Part shown: one piece after another, positions 36,735-44,958 of the stretch
Position numbering within the stretch: position 1 is the first letter of the stretch
How the letters are laid out: every line of letters starts with the position of its first letter
Origin: Leptolyngbya subtilissima AS-A7
Lineage (GTDB): Bacteria; Cyanobacteriota; Cyanobacteriia; Phormidesmidales; Phormidesmidaceae
Reading direction: 5' to 3'
Length of the DNA stretch: 64,000 nucleotides
Assembly (NCBI RefSeq): GCF_039962255.1
Contig: NZ_JAMPKY010000002.1
Location: 310,001 to 374,000, forward strand
Translations under genes and position numbers: made by a program
The notes under the pieces: model-generated
The model's database searches: none
The model's input: the letters and a program-made list of their open reading frames with translations, nothing else
What the model was told of the DNA's origin: nothing

Positions 36735-37952
36735 CTACGAAACCGGCTCTAAACGGACCAAGCGACCGTTGGGGTCGTCGGTCAGGACGTAGAGAAAGCC
36801 GTCGGGACCCTGGCGCACATCGCGCACCCGCTGACCAATTGGAATTGAAACCTGATTGACCACGGCACCATTGGCGTCCACCTCGATGCGGCGCACATCT
36901 TGGGAGACTAGCCCACCGGCAAACAGCTGCCCTCGCCACTGGGGATAGCGATCGCCCCGATAAACCGCCAGCCCCGAGGGCGCAATCGAGGGCGTCCAGT
37001 AGGTGAGAGGATCTACCATATCTGGACGCGATCGCTCGGTGGAAACCGGACCGCCCGAATACTCCTCGCTGTAGGTCACCACTGGCCAGCCGTAATTTTT
37101 GCCAGGCTCCAGGCGGTTGAGTTCGTCCCCACCCCGAGAGCCATGCTCTGTAGACCACACCTGGCGGGTTTCAGGGTCAAGGGCTAGGCCCTGAATGTTG
37201 CGGTGACCGTAGCTCCAAATCAGCGGATTGGCACCCGAATCATTCACAAAGGGATTGTCGGTAGGAGCCTCACCCTCGTCGGTAAGGCGCACCACTGAGC
37301 CCAGTAGAGTTTGGCGGTTTTGAGCCTGGTTACGAATTAGCTCACCATCAAGTCGTAAGGGGGGATTACCACCATCGCCTAGGGCTACCAACAGAGTGCC
37401 ATCGGGCAGCCACAGCAGGCGTGAGCCAAAATGTTGGCCATCTGATTTATTGCGGTTGTTGGTGAAGATTACCGTCCAGTCGGTGAGGGTGTTGCCCTCT
37501 AGCCGCGCTCGGGCCACCTGGGTGCGGTTGGCCTGCTGAGTGCCGTCGGCGTAGGCCAGGTAGATAAAACCGTTGTTTTCAAACTCGGGGTGTAGGGCAA
37601 TGTCGAGTAGTCCTCCCTGACGAAAGGCCAGTACCTCAGGCACCCCAGCGATGGGGTTAGGGTCTAGGACACCGTTGCTGACCCGGCGCAGACGTCCAGG
37701 ACGCTCGGTAATTAGCATGTCACCGTCAGGTAACCAGACCATGCTCCAGGGATGCTCTAGACCCTCTACAACCGTGACCGGCTCGACGTTGTTCACCACT
37801 ACATCGGCAGGCGGCGACTCAGGAGCGGCGGATTCGACCTGGGCGGTATCAGTCGCAGGCAAGACGGTAGGGCTGGGGGCTGAGGCGCAGCTGCCCACGG
37901 CAAGCAGAATGAGGCCAGGTACAAGAATAGAAGTAAACCGAGTAGATACCAT
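36735..37952 (-). CDS. PQQ-dependent sugar dehydrogenase-like lipoprotein
   Basis: A 405-residue glucose/sorbosone dehydrogenase-type beta propeller. The N-terminus has a lipoprotein-like leader ending LAVGSC near residue 22, then a low-complexity Pro/Ala linker (to about 50). Propeller motifs include EGLEHPWSMVWLPDGDMLITERPGRLR, GLLDIALHPEFENNGFIYLAYA, SYGHRNIQGLALDP, WSTEHGSRGGDELN and PSIAPSGLAVYRG. Such soluble aldose dehydrogenases (Asd) use PQQ and Ca2+ and lie outside the cytoplasm. The cofactor is inferred from the family, since no PQQ synthesis gene is seen. Confidence 0.85.
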   Translation of the reverse strand: MVSTRFTSILVPGLILLAVGSCASAPSPTVLPATDTAQVESAAPESPPADVVVNNVEPVTVVEGLEHPWSMVWLPDGDMLITERPGRLRRVSNGVLDPNPIAGVPEVLAFRQGGLLDIALHPEFENNGFIYLAYADGTQQANRTQVARARLEGNTLTDWTVIFTNNRNKSDGQHFGSRLLWLPDGTLLVALGDGGNPPLRLDGELIRNQAQNRQTLLGSVVRLTDEGEAPTDNPFVNDSGANPLIWSYGHRNIQGLALDPETRQVWSTEHGSRGGDELNRLEPGKNYGWPVVTYSEEYSGGPVSTERSRPDMVDPLTYWTPSIAPSGLAVYRGDRYPQWRGQLFAGGLVSQDVRRIEVDANGAVVNQVSIPIGQRVRDVRQGPDGFLYVLTDDPNGRLVRLEPVS

Positions 37953-38081
37953 AAATACCGCAGCGCGTTTGAAACCAGGAGCGATTGCAGTCAGGGCAAT
38001 CGCACTCCATAAATAATCTCCCTAGGGTCTATAGCCAACGCCATCTACCCACAGACAGAGCTACCAATCTAGGCACGGCCC

Positions 38082-38735
38082 TTAGCCGTCAGAGCCATTG
38101 CCAGCCCAGGGACGCCGCAGGTGCAAAGGCAGGTGGGCGCGGTCGTTCAGCTGGCGCACAAAGGGGCCGTACTCCATCAGCTCCACTAGCGATACGGCGG
38201 TGACGGACATGGCCAGGCGATCGCGATATCGCCCGACATCAATCCCTAACAAGGTGCACAACATAATCCGCAGGGTGGCCTTGTGGGACACGATCAGCAC
38301 ATTACCGTCAGGATAGGCCTCTTCAATTTCGGCCAGCACGTCGGAACTGCGGCGGGCTACCTGCATAGCCTTTTCGCCATCGGTGGGCGTATTCCAGGCA
38401 GGGTCAGCGAGCCAGCGAATGTAGTCGTCGTGGAATGCAGTATTGACCTCGGCGGGGCCCATACCTTCCCATTGCCCAAAGGACAGTTCCCGCAAATGCT
38501 CGCGACGTTGTACCGTCAGCCCCGTGATTTGGCACAGGGGCTGCACGGTGGCGGCAGCATGGCTGAGCGGGCTACAGAAAACCGCTTTCCAGTCGAGGTG
38601 GTGGTAGGCCTTGGCAAAATAGTCGGCCATTTGCTGACCCTGGGCCGTCAGCGCTACCCCATCTTGGCTACAGTAGCGACCCGTACGGCAGTACTCGGTT
38701 TCAGCATTGCGGAGTAGGTAAAGCCTCAGAGGCAT
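38082..38735 (-). CDS. Histidine phosphatase paralogue lacking the catalytic His
   Basis: A 217-residue member of the phosphoglycerate mutase-like clan. The usual LRHGE motif at residues 8-12 reads LRNAE, so the phospho-accepting His10 is Asn and Gly11 is Ala. Other family parts remain: FCSPLSHAAATVQPL, LRELSFGQWEGM, and SHKATLRIMLCTLLGIDVGRYRDR with the second catalytic His. It lies 13 bases downstream of an intact homologue (38749-39393) with near-identical blocks, so it is a tandem duplicate that has probably lost phosphatase activity. A regulatory or binding role is possible but unproven. Confidence 0.85.
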   Translation of the reverse strand: MPLRLYLLRNAETEYCRTGRYCSQDGVALTAQGQQMADYFAKAYHHLDWKAVFCSPLSHAAATVQPLCQITGLTVQRREHLRELSFGQWEGMGPAEVNTAFHDDYIRWLADPAWNTPTDGEKAMQVARRSSDVLAEIEEAYPDGNVLIVSHKATLRIMLCTLLGIDVGRYRDRLAMSVTAVSLVELMEYGPFVRQLNDRAHLPLHLRRPWAGNGSDG

Positions 38736-38748
38736 AGGGCACTTGACC

Positions 38749-39393
38749 TCAGGTGGAGGGTAGCGATCGCAGCTGGTCGCTCAGGTGAGAGCGATCGGCA
38801 ATGGTGTGAAACAGCGGCCCCCGCGAGCCCAGCTCAACTACGCTCACGGCGGCAACCGGCATATCCATGCGATCGCGGTAGCGGCCCACATCAATACCCA
38901 GCAGAGTGCAGAGCATAATGCGAATGGTGGCCTTATGAGACACTAGCAAGATGTGTCCGCTGGGATGGGTGCGCTCAATCTCGTCGAGCACCTGAGCCGA
39001 GCGGCGGGCGATATCTACGGCGCGTTCGCCCCCCACCGGCGCATACCAGGCCGGGTCGGTTAACCAAGCCACATACTCGTCGTGGTGATCGCGGTCAACG
39101 GCTGTCGGGTGCATGCCTTCCCAGCGACCATACATCACCTCCCGCAGCCCGTCGCGCAGCCGCATCTCTAAGTTCAGCACATCACACAGCGGTCGAGCCG
39201 TCTCTACCGCCCGTCGCAGAGGGCTGACGTAGGCGGCGCTCCAGGGCAGATGGGCGTAGGTTTCGGCAAACTCCTGGGCCATAGCCATTCCCTCGGAGGT
39301 TAGGCCGGGGTCATTTTCGGGCGTGCCGCAGTAGCCCCCCGTGAGGCTATAGGCCGTTTGGCCGTGCCGTAAAAAATAGAGAAAGACTCCCAT
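38749..39393 (-). CDS. Histidine phosphatase (phosphoglycerate mutase-like)
   Basis: A 214-residue enzyme with LRHGQT at residues 8-13, giving phosphohistidine His10, then YVSPLRRAVETARPL, LREVMYGRWEGM and a late SHKATIRIMLCTLLGIDVGRYRDRM (second His). The substrate is unknown; close cyanobacterial relatives are annotated as phosphoglycerate mutase or phosphoserine phosphatase. The ATG at 39393 (MGVFLYFLRHGQT) is preferred over 39465 because it begins the domain. It is the intact half of a tandem pair. Confidence 0.88.
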   Translation of the reverse strand: MGVFLYFLRHGQTAYSLTGGYCGTPENDPGLTSEGMAMAQEFAETYAHLPWSAAYVSPLRRAVETARPLCDVLNLEMRLRDGLREVMYGRWEGMHPTAVDRDHHDEYVAWLTDPAWYAPVGGERAVDIARRSAQVLDEIERTHPSGHILLVSHKATIRIMLCTLLGIDVGRYRDRMDMPVAAVSVVELGSRGPLFHTIADRSHLSDQLRSLPST

Positions 39394-39559
39394 CGGTGCC
39401 TGGCGGTAAACAATCGCGGTAGTGCCCTGGAACCACCTTCGCCCAGCAAGCCCTAAAACACTCAACCCATGGCAAAGGGCTCATCACCCCTAATCTAACC
39501 TACGGGCCGGGCAACCCAAAACAGGTTCAGAATTGTATAAGACCTAGCCAAATCTTGGC

Positions 39560-40153
39560 CTAGTCCAGATCTCGGCGCCCCTCTAGGGCGCGGGCTAGGG
39601 TGACCTCGTCGGCATATTCCAAATCGCCCCCCATGGGTAGACCAAAGGCAATGCGCGTTACCCGAGTAAAGGGCTTTAGCAGCTGCCCCACGTAGAGAGT
39701 AGTGGTGTCGCCCTCAATGCTGGGACTAATGGCCATAATCACCTCCTTGGTGCCCTCTTTGCTGACCCGGTGCACCAGGGGACCGATATTCAGCTGTTCA
39801 GGGCCAATGCCATCCATTGGCGAGATTAGGCCGCCCAGCACGTGGTAGCGGCCTCGATATTCGCGGGTTTTCTCAATAGCGATGACGTCTCGCGAGTCAG
39901 CCACCACGCAAAGGGTCTGAAGGTCGCGGTTGGTAGCCCGGCAGATGTCGCACACCGGCTCAGCTGACAGGTGAAAGCACACCGAGCACTGTCCCACCTG
40001 CGCTTTGGCCTCTAGGAGCGCCTGGGCCAAGGCCTGGACTTCGGTTTGGGGGCGCTTAAGAACGTGTAGCGCTAGACGCTGGGCCGACTTGGGGCCAACC
40101 CCCGGCAGCCGCTGGAATTCTTCGATCAGTCGAGCCAGGGGACGGGTGTAAAT
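39560..40153 (-). CDS. recR: Recombination mediator RecR, apparent ATT start
   Basis: RecR acts with RecF and RecO to load RecA at gaps. Reading upstream of the first ATG (40030) in the same frame restores the conserved [27 protein letters not shown] helix-hairpin-helix (to 40150), so the ATG is too late. Between the upstream TGA and this segment no ATG, GTG or TTG exists. An ATT at 40151-40153 lies 8 bases after AGGAG and would give a 197-residue protein, the usual length. The zinc finger [16 protein letters not shown] and the Toprim-type [14 protein letters not shown] follow. ATT is a rare but known start; a sequence error is the alternative. Confidence 0.9.
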   Translation of the reverse strand: MYTRPLARLIEEFQRLPGVGPKSAQRLALHVLKRPQTEVQALAQALLEAKAQVGQCSVCFHLSAEPVCDICRATNRDLQTLCVVADSRDVIAIEKTREYRGRYHVLGGLISPMDGIGPEQLNIGPLVHRVSKEGTKEVIMAISPSIEGDTTTLYVGQLLKPFTRVTRIAFGLPMGGDLEYADEVTLARALEGRRDLD

Positions 40154-40219
40154 GGGACAAACTCCTAGGGTTGCTCATTATTTAAATTGTACGTGTAAGG
40201 CTGTGAATGAAGGTGGGCA

Positions 40220-40591
40220 ATGGCAGATTTGAGCGGCATGTGGCTAGGCACTTACTGGCAGCGGGATACCCCAACCCGCTTTGAGGCCACCCTGGTGCAG
40301 GGGGGCAACACCCTGAGCGGCAGCATTCTCGACAGCGGCTATCTAGGCGAAGCCCAACTCAGTGGCACCGTGGTTGGTCGCCGGGTACAGTTTGTTAAAC
40401 GCTATTTGGGCCGAGGGCAAGCGGCCATTGACTATATAGGCACAGTGTCTGAAGACGGTGACCACATTACCGGGCAGTGGAGTATTGGCGGTTTCGATGC
40501 TGGCCCATGGGAGGCCCACCGCAGCGAGGACGACTTGAGCGCTAGCTGGCAGGCGCTTTTACAACAGAATTTGACACCAACCCTCACCTAA
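40220..40591 (+). CDS. Conserved cyanobacterial hypothetical protein
   Basis: A 123-residue, beta-rich protein (GMWLGTYWQRDTPTRFEATLVQGGNTLSGSILD, then GQWSIGGFDAGPWEAHRS). It has the alternating hydrophobic pattern of a small beta barrel. I think it is conserved in cyanobacteria but know no function. It has no signal peptide or cysteines. A hairpin terminator overlaps its stop. Confidence 0.65.
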   Translation: MADLSGMWLGTYWQRDTPTRFEATLVQGGNTLSGSILDSGYLGEAQLSGTVVGRRVQFVKRYLGRGQAAIDYIGTVSEDGDHITGQWSIGGFDAGPWEAHRSEDDLSASWQALLQQNLTPTLT

Positions 40592-40632
40592 AGCACAGAA
40601 ACCGAGTTTTTGTGCTTTAGGTGGCTTTTTTT
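40587..40632 (+). terminator. Rho-independent terminator
   Basis: An 11-base perfect stem CCTAAAGCACA (40587-40597) with TGTGCTTTAGG (40611-40621), followed by TGGCTTTTTTT. It ends the small hypothetical gene; the left arm includes the stop codon. Confidence 0.85.
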
Positions 40633-40708
40633 GGCTCAAAAAGGGCTTAAGTTTCGTATATCTGGTTGCCCCAGGCAATCTCGATACCGTACTGAGGAGC
40701 GGGGATCG

Positions 40709-42052
40709 ATGCATTCTGTCTGGTTGCAGGTGTTAAAGCCCACAGTGGTAGTGGGTATTTTGATGGCCAATGTGGCGCTGCCCAATTTTCCGGTGGCGGC
40801 ACCTGAGCAAAACTCTCAGGCTACGGTTGCCGTGCCTAAGGCTGATACCTTAGCGGAGCTGTATCGGCTGCGCGATCGCCTGGGGGTTGAACTCAGCCAT
40901 TACCCCACAATTATGGGAGCGGTTGATCCACCGCCCGCCACTCTTCTAGAGCAACTGGGGGCGATCAACTACCGTCTACGGCAAGAAGAAACAGCCCGGC
41001 AGCTTCAGCAGCAAGCCGAGCAGGCTGCCGCCGCCGCGATCGCTCTAGGAGATCCTGCCGCCCTGCCCGCCAAGGAACTAGCCGTCGCCTACAGCCACTG
41101 GGACAAAGCCGTAGCGGCGCTGAACCAGATCGCACCCAACACCCTTGGTCAAGCCCAAGCAGCAGCCCAAAAACAGCAGTACGAGCAGCAGCGGGCGATC
41201 GCCGCTTACCACTACGACACAGCCCGCTCGACTTCTCTACAACCCATAGTCGAACAGACAGGCCTGGCATCGCGGGTACGTCTGACCGTGTGCTCGCTGC
41301 AGCGAGAATGCCGGCGCTGGCAGGGCCATCGTCCGCCAGCTAGCTCTGCTAGCTTGATTAAAGTGCCGGTAGCGATCGCACTCATGACCAAGCTTCACCA
41401 AGAGGGCACTGCCCCCAGCACGCCCATTTGGATTAGTCCCAGCAACTGGACCGAGGATGCCGGATCCCTTTGGGTTAGAACCGCCTATCCCCTAGAGCAG
41501 GTCATGGCCGACATGATTAGCGCCAGCGGCAATATTGCCACCAACCAGCTGATTGACTACATGGGATGGCATGGCATCAATCACAGTCTGCGTAGCCAGG
41601 GATACCAAACCACCCGCGTCACCAAAAAGCTGGTCGGGGAAACAACCTACCCTGCTAACGCCGGCAGCGCCCCCAACGTCATCACCACCGACGAGCTAAC
41701 TGACATGATGGTGGCTATTTACAACCAGGAGTTTGCGGGAGCCCACTTGATAGAAGCAGCTTTGGCCAATCAGCGCGATCGCAATCTAGGCCACGCGGCC
41801 GTGCGTTCCCCCGTCGACTGGCTGGGCGAAAAGACTGGACGTAATTCTAAGGTGCTGGGCACCACTACAGCGGTTAGGGTGAGCGGCCAGCGCTATGTCA
41901 TCACCGCTACCCTCGACCACAGCGGCAACGACACGGCCATGCAAAGGATTGTTGCCGGGGTCATTCAGCACTTGCTCACCCACAACGGCTTTGAGCATGA
42001 GTTAGCCAGGGCTGACGATATGGTTACCGATCGCAGAACCTTTTTGCCTTAA
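40709..42052 (+). CDS. Exported serine hydrolase with beta-lactamase fold
   Basis: A 447-residue protein with an N-terminal signal or anchor (about 5-30), an Ala/Gln-rich helical region (about 85-180), and a class A beta-lactamase-like domain. Its motifs are SLIK (SxxK, about residue 215), SGN (about 273) and KTG (about 375). The order matches penicillin-recognising serine hydrolases. It could be a beta-lactamase or, more likely with the helical N-terminus, a peptidoglycan-active relative. The start at 40709 is supported by GAGGAGCGGGG just before it; the longer ORF from 40610 lacks support. Confidence 0.8.
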   Translation: MHSVWLQVLKPTVVVGILMANVALPNFPVAAPEQNSQATVAVPKADTLAELYRLRDRLGVELSHYPTIMGAVDPPPATLLEQLGAINYRLRQEETARQLQQQAEQAAAAAIALGDPAALPAKELAVAYSHWDKAVAALNQIAPNTLGQAQAAAQKQQYEQQRAIAAYHYDTARSTSLQPIVEQTGLASRVRLTVCSLQRECRRWQGHRPPASSASLIKVPVAIALMTKLHQEGTAPSTPIWISPSNWTEDAGSLWVRTAYPLEQVMADMISASGNIATNQLIDYMGWHGINHSLRSQGYQTTRVTKKLVGETTYPANAGSAPNVITTDELTDMMVAIYNQEFAGAHLIEAALANQRDRNLGHAAVRSPVDWLGEKTGRNSKVLGTTTAVRVSGQRYVITATLDHSGNDTAMQRIVAGVIQHLLTHNGFEHELARADDMVTDRRTFLP

Positions 42053-42142
42053 AGGAGCGATCGCCTCTGGCCTCGACATAACGCAGACAATTCAAATGCT
42101 CCAACCGCTCTGCGCGGCAGGCAAGCTGCCTCAAACATTTAG

Positions 42143-43003
42143 CTACCGCTCCAACCAGTCAATTAAGGCTTGGCGCATCGTGTCTACAGGCACGGGGCAG
42201 TTCAACCAAATCTCCAGGGCGGCGGCCCCCTGCTGCACCAGCATTTCTAATCCATCTAAGGTGGACAACCCCCGCTGGTTGGCCAGAGCAAGCAAGCGGG
42301 TAGGCCTAGGCGTATAGATCAAGTCATAGACTACGGCATGGGACGGAGCTAAAGCCAGAGGCTCTGCGGCCAAGGGCGTTTGCCCAGCGGTTGTGTGCAT
42401 GCCGAGGGGAGTGGTGTTGACGATTAGATCGGCGGTGGGCAGCAAGGTGGGCAACTCCTCCCAAGCATGAACCGTGAGCGGAGGTTGCAGGGGCGAATTG
42501 ACCCAGCCCTGCTGAAAGGCAACCAGAGCTTCGGCCCTGCGACCCACCACTTGCACCGCATCGAACCCTAGCTGCGCACAGCCCGCTACTACGGCCCTAG
42601 CTGCTCCACCGTTGCCCAAGACCAAGGCCGTGCATCCAGCCCAAGGTCTGAATGCTTTGAGCGGGGCCACAAACCCGGCTACGTCAGTGTTAGTGCCTGC
42701 CCAACCCTGCTCGGTGCGCCACACCGTATTCACTGCCCCTACAGCCTGAGCTTCGTCAGTAACCGTTGCCAACAGAGGCAGAATGGCCTGCTTGTGAGGA
42801 ATGGTGATACTGAACCCCTGCACCCCAGTGGCGGCAAAGCCTGCGATCGCAGCTTCAAGCCCTTCTGCTAGCACTGGAAAGGCCACATAGACGTAGTCGG
42901 CCCCGAGTTCTGCCAGCGCAGCATTATGCATTACCGGCGACAGGGAGTGGGTAACCGGATCGCCGATGACGCCAAGGATTTGAGTGGTTCCAGTAATGGG
43001 CAT
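42143..43003 (-). CDS. aroE: Shikimate dehydrogenase
   Basis: NADPH-dependent reduction of 3-dehydroshikimate to shikimate in aromatic amino acid and chorismate synthesis. The substrate domain has GDPVTHSLSPVMHNAAL and SITIPHKQAI (catalytic Lys) plus GAVNTV and TNTDVAGF. The NADP domain has LVLGNGGAARAVV, and TTPLGM follows. Length 286 is normal. It lies 128 bases downstream of panC/cmk on the same strand, separated by a polypurine/polypyrimidine tract. Confidence 0.96.
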   Translation of the reverse strand: MPITGTTQILGVIGDPVTHSLSPVMHNAALAELGADYVYVAFPVLAEGLEAAIAGFAATGVQGFSITIPHKQAILPLLATVTDEAQAVGAVNTVWRTEQGWAGTNTDVAGFVAPLKAFRPWAGCTALVLGNGGAARAVVAGCAQLGFDAVQVVGRRAEALVAFQQGWVNSPLQPPLTVHAWEELPTLLPTADLIVNTTPLGMHTTAGQTPLAAEPLALAPSHAVVYDLIYTPRPTRLLALANQRGLSTLDGLEMLVQQGAAALEIWLNCPVPVDTMRQALIDWLER

Positions 43004-43131
43004 GAGAGTGAGGAGATAAGGACGGTGAGGGGATGAGGAGGTGGAACAATTTGGTTTTGTTTAGAAACGCTGAGTTTACTTCCCTATCTTCCTCATCTCC
43101 CTTACCCTCATCTCCGTATCTCTCCATCTAC
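43004..43131. repeat. Polypyrimidine-rich intergenic repeat
   Basis: The gap between panC/cmk and aroE is a purine-only to pyrimidine-only tract (GTGAGGAGATAAGGACG on the left, CTCATCTCCCTTACCCTCATC on the right). Similar text occurs at 21090-21160 after plsC and inside radA (15536-15685). It looks like a dispersed low-complexity repeat family of this genome, not a gene. Confidence 0.5.
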
Positions 43132-44703
43132 TCATCGCTCCACCCTCGATTCAAATAGCTGGACTATTTTGTTCACCACATCTTCGATGGAGAGGCCATC
43201 GGTGTTGAGGGCGATCGCATCATCGGCCTGACGCAGGGGCGACACTCGGCGACTGCTGTCCTTGCGATCGCGATCGTCGATGGCTTGCTCCAGGTCGCTA
43301 AGGGACACTGCTGGCTGCTCCTGGGCGGCGAGGTCACGCTGGCGGCGGCGAGCCCGTTCACCCACCGACGCGGTGAGAAAAACTTTCAGCTCCGCCTGGG
43401 GAAACACTTGGGTGCCAATGTCTCGACCTTCCATGACCACACCGCCGGTAATGCCATACTGCTGCTGCTGGCGCAGGAGAACTTCGCGCACCGTGGGCTG
43501 GGCTGACACCGCCGAGACCGCAGCCGTGACGGCCGTGCTGCGAATAGCTTGGGTAACCTCTTGACCGTTGAGCCAGATGCGGCTGGGATAGGCGGCAAAG
43601 GCAGAGTCATTACCTGAGGCCTCTAGACGGATTTCACAGTCCTGCACGAGTTCTGCGATCGCAACCTCGTCCTGCACGTCGATGCCGCGCTCCAGGACCA
43701 GCCAGGTCACCGCCCGGTACATCGCACCACTGTCGAGGTAAAGCAGGTTTAGCCGTTGGGCCACCTGACGAGCCACCGTTGACTTACCGGCCCCAGCCGG
43801 CCCATCGATAGCCACAATCGGCTGGCGATCGCGCAGCAAAATATTATCAATTAGCCTCGTAGCACCCAGGTGAACCGCCACCGCCAGCATCCCCAGCGTC
43901 TCCACCCGCTTCAGGGGTTGCAGGGTTTCGGGATGCACCAGTTCTACATATTGGGGATGCAGGGACGGCTCCTGGGCCAGTTCAGCATTCACAGCCGCTA
44001 TTAGGGCCGAACTCAGACGCTCACCAGCTTGGAAGCACTGCTGGGCTGCCAATAGCCCTCGGTAGATAACTGCCGCCTGCTGACGCTCGACCTCGCTCAA
44101 GTAGCTGTTGCGGGAGCTCAAAGCCAAACCGCTCGTCTCGCGCACCGTAGGGCAACCAACCAGTTGGCTAGGCAGGTTAAGGTCGCGGGCCAGGCGCTTG
44201 AGGATGGCCAACTGTTGAGCATCTTTATAGCCAAAGTAGGCGCGATCGGGAGCCACCAAACTCAACAACTTAGTTACCACCGTCGCCACCCCCTCAAAAT
44301 GACCGGGCCGGTGGGGGCCACACAGCACTGCCACCATCGCCTTTGGAGGCATCACCCGAGTCATAGCGTCGGAATGGGGCTGAGCAGCGCCGTAGAAGGC
44401 AGTGACAGTGGGCATAAACACCGCATCGACCCCAGCCTGTTCACACAGACGCAGGTCTTGCTCGGGGGTATGGGGGTAACGAGCCAAATCTTCTTGGGGA
44501 CCAAATTGCAGTGGATTCACAAAAATGCTGACCACAACCACCGAGTTCTCCAACCGAGCCCGTTCAATCAGGCTTAGATGGCCTCGGTGCAGATTACCCA
44601 TAGTCGGCACCAGCCCTACCGCCACGCCGTCCTCCGCGTTCTGCTGGCGGCGTGCTTGGCTCAGATAGCGTTTTACTCCTTCAACCGTCTTGAGTACTCG
44701 CAC
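43132..44703 (-). CDS. panC/cmk: Bifunctional pantothenate synthetase / cytidylate kinase
   Basis: A fusion known in cyanobacteria. The N-terminal PanC domain (about 1-285) has VPTMGNLHRGHLSLIERA and the HIGH-type core, YKDAQQLAIL, and LALSSRNSYLS; it joins pantoate and beta-alanine for coenzyme A. The C-terminal Cmk domain (about 290-523) has the P-loop IDGPAGAGKSTVA, YLDSGAMYRA, VVMEGRDIGT and DRKDSSRRVSPL; it phosphorylates CMP and dCMP. The total of 523 residues fits the fusion. Both halves look complete. Confidence 0.97.
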   Translation of the reverse strand: MRVLKTVEGVKRYLSQARRQQNAEDGVAVGLVPTMGNLHRGHLSLIERARLENSVVVVSIFVNPLQFGPQEDLARYPHTPEQDLRLCEQAGVDAVFMPTVTAFYGAAQPHSDAMTRVMPPKAMVAVLCGPHRPGHFEGVATVVTKLLSLVAPDRAYFGYKDAQQLAILKRLARDLNLPSQLVGCPTVRETSGLALSSRNSYLSEVERQQAAVIYRGLLAAQQCFQAGERLSSALIAAVNAELAQEPSLHPQYVELVHPETLQPLKRVETLGMLAVAVHLGATRLIDNILLRDRQPIVAIDGPAGAGKSTVARQVAQRLNLLYLDSGAMYRAVTWLVLERGIDVQDEVAIAELVQDCEIRLEASGNDSAFAAYPSRIWLNGQEVTQAIRSTAVTAAVSAVSAQPTVREVLLRQQQQYGITGGVVMEGRDIGTQVFPQAELKVFLTASVGERARRRQRDLAAQEQPAVSLSDLEQAIDDRDRKDSSRRVSPLRQADDAIALNTDGLSIEDVVNKIVQLFESRVER

Positions 44704-44958
44704 AATCCCCTACCTTCTACTGCGTGAGTGTGTGACAGCTGAACTTCTGGCCACCTCGCTCCAAAGGTAATACCGTACCAGATTTAAAGTCATGAGCATA
44801 TCGCCAGTGCCCTGCCTTGCCATGACTTTACTTCAGCTCTTCTGTAGCGCCAAGGCTAGGGCACACCATCAAAAGCCCTCTCCACCAATTCAGCTGGAAA
44901 GGGCTAGCTTAAACCCCCAGAGAACCAACCTCCAGAGCAGCAAAGTTGGTCAGATTAA

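Noticed and set aside
36664-37158. Minus-strand ORF of 164 aa
   Set aside because: Overlaps the sugar dehydrogenase in another frame and has no protein-like pattern.
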